From: Planctomycetia bacterium
GTDB lineage: Bacteria > Planctomycetota > Planctomycetia > Gemmatales > HRBIN36
Assembly: GCA_016795155.1 (NCBI GenBank)
Contig: JAEUIE010000024.1
Location: 1 to 44,896, forward strand
Length of the DNA stretch: 44,896 nucleotides
Reading direction: 5' to 3'
Each line of letters opens with the position of its first letter. Position 1 is the first letter of the stretch. Under the pieces are notes generated by a model. It did not search any database, was not told the DNA's origin, and saw only the letters and a program-made list of their open reading frames with translations. A program made the position numbers and the translations under genes. Shown in pieces: positions 40,173 to 44,896 of this stretch.

Positions 40173-43126
40173 TGAGGGTTTCCTTGTTTCAGTCTTTCCT
40201 GAAGTTGTGGCATTACACCGTATGCCAGTGCCAGCCATTGTACGGGATGCATGACCGTTTTGTTGCCTGCATGTTCCATCTGCAAGCGACAGGAACTGCA
40301 TTCACTCGAACCAAAATGGAGATCATCCTGAGCGAATCGGCTGAGCATCGGTTTGCCTGCTTTCAGTGATGACTGGTAATTTGCCTGCTGCAATCCATAC
40401 ACGCCAGCCATACCTGAACAACTGACATCGAGTGTCTTGATACGGTAGTTGGCAGCGCTGGTGAGCAGATCGGGGCCGAAGATACCTTGCTGCAAGGCTT
40501 TCACATGACAGGGTACATGGTGGCCCAGAGTAATTGCAGGCGTGTTGCTCGGTATCGCAGGCAGTCGGCCTTGCTCCTGCAATTGACTAAGGTAGCTCAT
40601 TAATTCCACAGTATGTCGAGCAATCTGTGCGGCACCTGGATCATCCACCAGGGCAAGGTAATCCTGCTGGAACATCAGTGCGGTGGTGGGTTCACTGCAG
40701 AGAATGGTGAAACCTTCACGAGTCAGCGGTTCCAGCGTATTGATGTTGCGTTTGGCCAACCGCTTGGCGCGTTCGACATGTCCAACCGAAAGTGATGCGG
40801 CACCGCTTTGCAGAGCTTCCGGTGGTACGAACACCTGCACATTCGCCAGTTGCAACACACGTACCGTGGCTTCAGCAATATCAGGATCGAAGTACTGGGC
40901 ATAGGTATCAGCAAAATAAAGAACACGCGGTCGATCCGTTGCGACTGGTTTCTCTGTCCAGCCGAATCTTTTAGCTCGTTTTGCAAAGATATCAGAATGC
41001 AGAGCAGGCAGCCGTCGATGCCGAGTGATGCCAAAGCATTTTTCGATAACCCAACGGGTGGCTCTGTTTCGAAGCAGGCGATTCACGAGCCAGGCACCCC
41101 GACTGCCCCATCGAGCCCAGGTGTCAATGTGTGATACAGTCCAGTCACGCCATCGCAACCCCTGTTCCCTGGCAAACTGTGCTTTAGCTTCCAGCATGAG
41201 TTGCGGGATAGCAACACGCGATGGACACTCGATCGCACACATCTTGCAGTTAACGCAAAGGTCTGCAACCTCACGCAACTCTTCTGAACCCAGGGTGAGC
41301 GACTTGTCGGGGTGCTGCAACATATCACGCAGAAGATTTGCCTTGGCTCGTGGGCTGGCAGCTTCGGTTTTCTGGGAATGGTAAATCGGGCACATGCGGG
41401 TTTCGCTCACCGTCGTTCGACAGGCACCGCAACCGTGGCAGGCCTCTGCTGATGCAAGTGGCGATTGCCCTGCCCAATGCATTTCCCATTCGATGATCGG
41501 CAACGTAAATGCTCCATCTTTTTTGGAGACAGCATTTTCTTCCTTGCTGGTAGCTGGTGTTGGTGCAGCCAGGGTGCGGAACACTTCGTATGGCGATTCA
41601 GAACCGCCCAGTATTTTTCCACGGTTGTAAATGCCTGTTGGATCAAACAGAGTTTTTACTTGCCTGAACAATTCCGTGAGCGGGCCAACCTGTTGCGCCA
41701 TCCAGGGAGTGCGTGCCAGCCCCACTCCATGCTGTGCACTAATCGTTCCACCAACACGGAAAACCTCGGCATACACATCATGGGTGAAAGATTTCAGCCG
41801 ATCAATGTCTGCGGAATCGTGGAGATCGTACAACGGCCTGATGTGAACGATGCCCGCACCTGCATGGCACAAAATGCTTGCAGTCGTTTCGTGCCTGGGC
41901 AACAGTTTCTGTACATGATCGAGAAAACCGGTGAGTGCATCGGTAGGCACCGCAATATCTTCGAGGAATGCAACCGGCATGCGCCGGGCATTGGCATAGA
42001 GTGCGGGCAACGCCAGGCTGCGGAACGACCAGAGGTGCTGGGCTTCCGCAGGTTCCAGGGCCAGTCGCTCGACAATTGGATGTGCCTGTTGCCTGAGAAG
42101 TGCTGTCCCTTTTTCGATCATCGGCAGAACGGTCCCGTTCTCCATGCCCTCCCATTCAATCAGCAGGGCAGACTGCATGCTGGGGCTGAGCCAGCGTTTG
42201 AACACCGGATCGGCTTCGCAGGCCATGGTGATAAGGCGTCTATCCAGCATTTCGATGGCTGCCGGTCCACTTTCCATGAGGTAAGGGACTGCTTCGGTTG
42301 CCTGTTGCATTGAAGTAAACCCTAGCAGCAGCACAGCCCGTTCCACTGGCAAAGGCACCGTTCGTAGGGTAGCTTCCGTGATAAAACCCAGTGTGCCTTC
42401 GGAACCGATCATCACTTTCTGCAACTGGATCAGCTTGTCCCGCTCCAGATCGTGTAGCAGATAACCAGCGCGATGAAATGGCGTTTTGGGCAGACACGTT
42501 TGAATGAGGTCACGATTCTTGTCGATGAGTTGATGCAGCACCTGCGCCAGTTGCGACTCCGCAGTAATGGGCAGGCGGGGTAAGTGCGTATGCGGCAACA
42601 AGGTGACTGATTGGCCGGTGCCTATGATGGCTTGAATCGATTCGACATATTGCCTCAGGTAGCCATACTTCATGACGCGAGAGCCGGAAGCATTGGTAGC
42701 CAGCATGCCACCCATCGTGCACGATGATTCACTGGCAGAATCGATGGCAAGCCTGCGACCGATGGGCAGGAGAGCCTGATTCACCTTGCTCGCCACTACT
42801 CCAGGCTGAACACGAACCGTTTCAGGACCGATTTCCAGAATCTTCTGAAAATGCTGTGTCAGATCGACAACCAGTTCGCTGGTGAGGCTTTCCCCTGCCA
42901 GGCCTGTCCCACCACCGCGAGGCGTGAGACCGAGTTTCTTCTCGTTAGCATATTTCACCAGTGCCAGCAGGTCTTCCTGATCCAGCGGTGTGGCAACTCC
43001 TAGAGGCAAAACGCGAAACAGACTGGCATCAGTCGCAAACATCCGCCGCGTCGCTTCATCAAATTGAAGCGAACCGCGAAAGTGGTTGCGCAATTCTTCA
43101 CGAATGGTTTTGGGGGATAACGACAC
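40169..43126 (-). CDS. FAD/Fe-S oxidoreductase of the GlcD/YdiJ type
   Basis: This 985-residue fusion has an FAD-binding PCMH-type domain (RGGGTGLAGES at 70-80) and a FAD-linked oxidase C-terminal domain to about 510 (GTISAQHGVG, IYNRGKILGG). A ferredoxin-like region has two 4Fe-4S motifs: C563/C566/C569/C579 and C624/C627/C630/C634. CCG-like cysteine domains follow at the end (DVSCSGMAGVYGL, SSECSSCRLQMEHA). The architecture matches D-2-hydroxyacid or D-2-hydroxyglutarate dehydrogenases (YdiJ-like), which oxidise 2-hydroxyacids and pass electrons to the quinone pool. The exact substrate is unknown. MoaD follows, overlapping its stop codon. Confidence 0.9.
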   Translation of the reverse strand: MSLSPKTIREELRNHFRGSLQFDEATRRMFATDASLFRVLPLGVATPLDQEDLLALVKYANEKKLGLTPRGGGTGLAGESLTSELVVDLTQHFQKILEIGPETVRVQPGVVASKVNQALLPIGRRLAIDSASESSCTMGGMLATNASGSRVMKYGYLRQYVESIQAIIGTGQSVTLLPHTHLPRLPITAESQLAQVLHQLIDKNRDLIQTCLPKTPFHRAGYLLHDLERDKLIQLQKVMIGSEGTLGFITEATLRTVPLPVERAVLLLGFTSMQQATEAVPYLMESGPAAIEMLDRRLITMACEADPVFKRWLSPSMQSALLIEWEGMENGTVLPMIEKGTALLRQQAHPIVERLALEPAEAQHLWSFRSLALPALYANARRMPVAFLEDIAVPTDALTGFLDHVQKLLPRHETTASILCHAGAGIVHIRPLYDLHDSADIDRLKSFTHDVYAEVFRVGGTISAQHGVGLARTPWMAQQVGPLTELFRQVKTLFDPTGIYNRGKILGGSESPYEVFRTLAAPTPATSKEENAVSKKDGAFTLPIIEWEMHWAGQSPLASAEACHGCGACRTTVSETRMCPIYHSQKTEAASPRAKANLLRDMLQHPDKSLTLGSEELREVADLCVNCKMCAIECPSRVAIPQLMLEAKAQFAREQGLRWRDWTVSHIDTWARWGSRGAWLVNRLLRNRATRWVIEKCFGITRHRRLPALHSDIFAKRAKRFGWTEKPVATDRPRVLYFADTYAQYFDPDIAEATVRVLQLANVQVFVPPEALQSGAASLSVGHVERAKRLAKRNINTLEPLTREGFTILCSEPTTALMFQQDYLALVDDPGAAQIARHTVELMSYLSQLQEQGRLPAIPSNTPAITLGHHVPCHVKALQQGIFGPDLLTSAANYRIKTLDVSCSGMAGVYGLQQANYQSSLKAGKPMLSRFAQDDLHFGSSECSSCRLQMEHAGNKTVMHPVQWLALAYGVMPQLQERLKQGNPH

Positions 43127-43230
43127 ACGGATCGCCTGAAGGAGAGTGTTCCCTCCAGCTTAACGAGTATCAGCCTGAAATCCAAACAGTGAACTGTGGA
43201 AACAGGTGTGAAAAAGGTCTGAAACTACAG

Positions 43231-43256
43231 ACAAGCTGGAGAAACCTCCAGCTTGT
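43231..43256. repeat. Perfect 11-bp stem-loop downstream of the PDZ gene
   Basis: ACAAGCTGGAG (43231-43241) pairs with CTCCAGCTTGT (43246-43256) across an AAAC loop. It lies between the PDZ gene and the FAD/Fe-S oxidoreductase gene, both on the minus strand. There is no T-run, so intrinsic termination is not proven. A repeat-type palindrome lies next to it at 43266. Confidence 0.6.
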
Positions 43257-43265
43257 ACCGGTTTT

Positions 43266-43296
43266 ACTCCCCTCTCCCCTTGGCGGGAGAGGGAGT
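43266..43296. repeat. CCCTCTCCC-type palindromic repeat
   Basis: CCCTCTCCC (43270-43278) pairs with GGGAGAGGG (43285-43293), extended by ACTC on the left and AGT on the right with one bulge. The flanking AGTTGGGGGTGA tail makes this resemble a class of dispersed intergenic repeats seen in many bacteria (recognition from memory). It lies 20-50 bases past the stop of the PDZ gene. Confidence 0.6.
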
Positions 43297-43313
43297 TGGG
43301 GGTGAATCGGGCT

Positions 43314-43694
43314 TTAGTACGAATATGCCGAGAGCGTTACGCCGATGTGTCCGTTGGTAGGGTAAACCCTCACGTCGCGGATGCGTCCAGAGCGGGCATC
43401 GCGAACGGTCAACACCCCCCGCATACCCGTGCGGTGCAAGGCCTCGTGCAGTTGTTCCGGATGCCTGACATCGCGGCCATCCACTTCGAGAATGATGTCG
43501 CCTCGTTCCAACCCTGCATAGAAAGCTGGTGATCGCCAGGCAACTGAGTTGATTCGCAAGCCATGTCGTTGATGGATATGACGATAGCCTGAATGCCAGC
43601 CATGGCGATAAGGTGGATCGAATGCCTGTGAAGCACTTGGAATGGCAAAGGTACACAGGGAAGCAAGAGCAAGAGATAAAAGTCGCAGTTTCAT
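43314..43694 (-). CDS. Small secreted PDZ-domain protein
   Basis: This is 126 residues from the ATG at 43694, preceded by AAGGAG. A TTG two codons upstream is rejected because it falls too close to that site. A signal peptide (LRLLSLALASLCTFAIPSAS) is followed by a His/Tyr-rich stretch (YRHGWHSGYRHIHQRHG). A PDZ-like fold comes next: INSVAWRSPAFYAGLERGDI, ILEVDGRDVRHPEQLHEALH and GVLTVRDARSGRIRDVRV. PDZ domains bind peptide ends, and the His-rich part could bind metal. There is no protease domain. Its binding partner is unknown. Confidence 0.75.
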   Translation of the reverse strand: MKLRLLSLALASLCTFAIPSASQAFDPPYRHGWHSGYRHIHQRHGLRINSVAWRSPAFYAGLERGDIILEVDGRDVRHPEQLHEALHRTGMRGVLTVRDARSGRIRDVRVYPTNGHIGVTLSAYSY

Positions 43695-43869
43695 GGGCAA
43701 CTCCTTGGTATGAACGCATCCGTCGCTGGATGCACCCCAGAGACGATCACATCCGGAGAGGTTGCGCGGATTTCATGGGATTATCATCAAAAACAAAAAA
43801 TGTCATGGAGCGGTGTGGTTTGACATGAGCTACGCCTTCGGGTAGTGTTCATCCATGTCAATCTGATGA

Positions 43870-44649
43870 ATGCTTATAGGGTCAAGACTTATGTCTCATC
43901 TGGCAATGATAGCTGGTGTGCTGTTGAGTCTGTTTTCTGGTGCATGTGCATTTGCCCAAACGGTCGTTGTGCCGCCTTCACGTGCCAATAGTGAAGGCAA
44001 TACAGGACTTCAATACACCACTACAGGTGGTTCCATATTCCAACAACTGTACGGCTCCTCGTTGCTCAGTGGCTTTCCCATTGGCAGTCAAATCACAGCC
44101 ATGCAGGTTCGCCTGAATGGCGGAGACCCGTCTGGTCCTTCCGAAGTTCTCAGCACTCCGAACTTTGACATTTACCTGGGACCGTCGAATTTCACTGTTG
44201 GATCGTTAAGTTCTAGCGTAGCAGCCAATCAGGGTCCAGGCACGGTGCAGGTGCGCAATGGACCACTGTCATTCGGCATCAACAGTTACCCAGGTGGTGC
44301 GACACCGAATGCGTTTGGCCCGGTCATCAACTTTTCGACGCCTTACATCTATACCGGCGGCGACCTGTTGATGACAATCACTTGGAGTCACGCACAGGCC
44401 TTCACCTTTATCCGATGGGACTTTGACAATGCCATCGTAGGCGCTCAGTACAGGGAGAATGGCTTTTATAACGATCCAGTCGTTCCAAATAATGTCACCA
44501 ATGGCGCGTTAATTGTGCAATTCCAGTATGCTGCAGTCCCTGAACCAACCACGCTGGCATTCACCGGTTGTGCAAAATTGGTTGCAGGTGCATGGTACTA
44601 TCGTAGGCGACAGAACCGCTTGGCAATTCTCGACCAGCTTTCAGAGTAG
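43870..44649 (+). CDS. PEP-CTERM-like secreted protein
   Basis: This is 259 residues from the ATG at 43870. An ATG at 43891 (MSHLAMIAGVLLS) is an equally good start. An export signal (LAMIAGVLLSLFSGACAFAQ) is followed by a beta-rich, Gly/Ser/Thr-rich domain. The C-terminus has AAVPEPTTLAFTG, but the following hydrophobic stretch (LAFTGCAKLVAGAWYY) is short and contains Lys. The sorting signal may therefore be degraded. A basic end follows (RRRQNRLA). The general type matches PEP-CTERM proteins sorted by exosortases; no exosortase gene is in the window. Confidence 0.75.
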   Translation: MLIGSRLMSHLAMIAGVLLSLFSGACAFAQTVVVPPSRANSEGNTGLQYTTTGGSIFQQLYGSSLLSGFPIGSQITAMQVRLNGGDPSGPSEVLSTPNFDIYLGPSNFTVGSLSSSVAANQGPGTVQVRNGPLSFGINSYPGGATPNAFGPVINFSTPYIYTGGDLLMTITWSHAQAFTFIRWDFDNAIVGAQYRENGFYNDPVVPNNVTNGALIVQFQYAAVPEPTTLAFTGCAKLVAGAWYYRRRQNRLAILDQLSE

Positions 44650-44734
44650 CAGATATGCCCGTGGATGGATTGGTAAATCATACTGATCGATGGCAGTGCT
44701 GTTGAAAATGACACTTTGCAAGAAGGTGATGCTT

Positions 44735-44896
44735 ATGTCTCGAACGGCAATTATTACTAGAGCATTTTCAGTTCCATTCTTGCGGCGCATATCCTGCATG
44801 TCGGAGGTAGTTGGCGCATTCATTAGGCGAGAACCAGTCGAGGCACTGGCCGCAGAGTTGATCACATGCTTCCTTGGTGCGTGGCTTGCGTTTGCG
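44735..44896 (+). CDS. 5' part of a gene cut by the window edge
   Basis: An ATG at 44735, with GAAGG about 8 bases upstream, opens a frame of at least 54 codons that continues past the window. The residues start MSRTAIITRAFSVPFLRRIS and run to a hydrophobic stretch (ALAAELITCFLGAWLAFA). The opening is compatible with a membrane protein beginning, but too little is visible to name a family. Confidence 0.4.
   Translation, partial: MSRTAIITRAFSVPFLRRISCMSEVVGAFIRREPVEALAAELITCFLGAWLAFA

Noticed and set aside
41465-42313. 282-codon plus-strand frame across the FAD/Fe-S oxidoreductase
   Set aside because: It is antisense to a well-supported gene with intact motifs, and the translation lacks recognisable features.
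44735-44896. Possible second PEP-CTERM gene or aquaporin start at the right edge
   Set aside because: The starts at 43891 and 44735 share a short ATGTCTC word and a few following bases, and the hydrophobic stretch loosely resembles membrane channels, but the visible 54 residues do not support either family.
1-44896. CRISPR arrays, rRNA and tRNA genes
   Set aside because: No evenly spaced direct repeats, no rRNA-like segment and no cloverleaf-type tRNA sequence were seen by eye. A dedicated RNA search was not possible.

Overview
The window reads as chromosomal DNA of a member of the Planctomycetota, probably in or near the Gemmatales (inference). The evidence is lineage-typical protein architecture: a PSD1-type cytochrome protein with DUF1549, LamG and DUF1553 regions, a cytochrome/WD40 protein, two PEP-CTERM proteins, an arylsulfatase, GYF_2 and zinc-ribbon membrane proteins, and a DUF2617-like protein. 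Genes are short monocistrons or small operons on both strands. No rRNA, tRNA or CRISPR array was seen.

Left end (1-3600): the 3' end of an IS5-type transposase abuts a RelE/ParE toxin gene that the element has truncated, while its overlapping antitoxin gene is intact. Then come a conserved unknown protein, an ABC-2 type permease and a secreted endonuclease/exonuclease/phosphatase-fold protein. Region 3700-9000 holds the large PSD1 cytochrome protein, a PEP-CTERM protein and a zinc-ribbon/GYF/membrane/BamE-like protein. Region 9000-12600 holds a glyoxalase-fold protein facing an OsmC protein, and a membrane protein paired with a DUF2252 protein. Region 12900-16800 holds a complete arylsulfatase with a terminator, the 3' relic of a second arylsulfatase, small unknown genes, and an XRE regulator with two palindromes upstream. 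Region 16778-21900 holds a cytochrome-WD40 protein, a predicted outer-membrane barrel protein, a quinone oxidoreductase and a DUF2617-like protein.

The most interesting region is 21994-29396, five co-directional genes. They encode a membrane-anchored zinc-ribbon protein with a duplicated helical/beta-sandwich module, a VWA protein, a zinc-ribbon FHA protein, a soluble Ser/Thr kinase with zinc ribbons on both sides, and a zinc-ribbon pseudokinase-PP2C phosphatase fusion. Together they contain a kinase, a phosphatase, a phosphothreonine reader, a metal-dependent adhesion module and a membrane anchor. This is a self-contained phospho-signalling system related in logic to TerY-P triads but with its own architecture.

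Right part: PrpB-like and PrpC-like genes of the methylcitrate pathway (29585-31762), a ligase-associated DEXH helicase overlapping its metallophosphoesterase partner (31793-35012), and a minus-strand set with a deoxyhypusine-synthase-like protein and an NADPH:quinone reductase. A second minus-strand operon carries a large FAD/Fe-S oxidoreductase followed by MoaD and MoaE. A PDZ protein, a second PEP-CTERM protein and a gene cut by the window edge complete the region. Several intergenic palindromes look like dispersed repeats.
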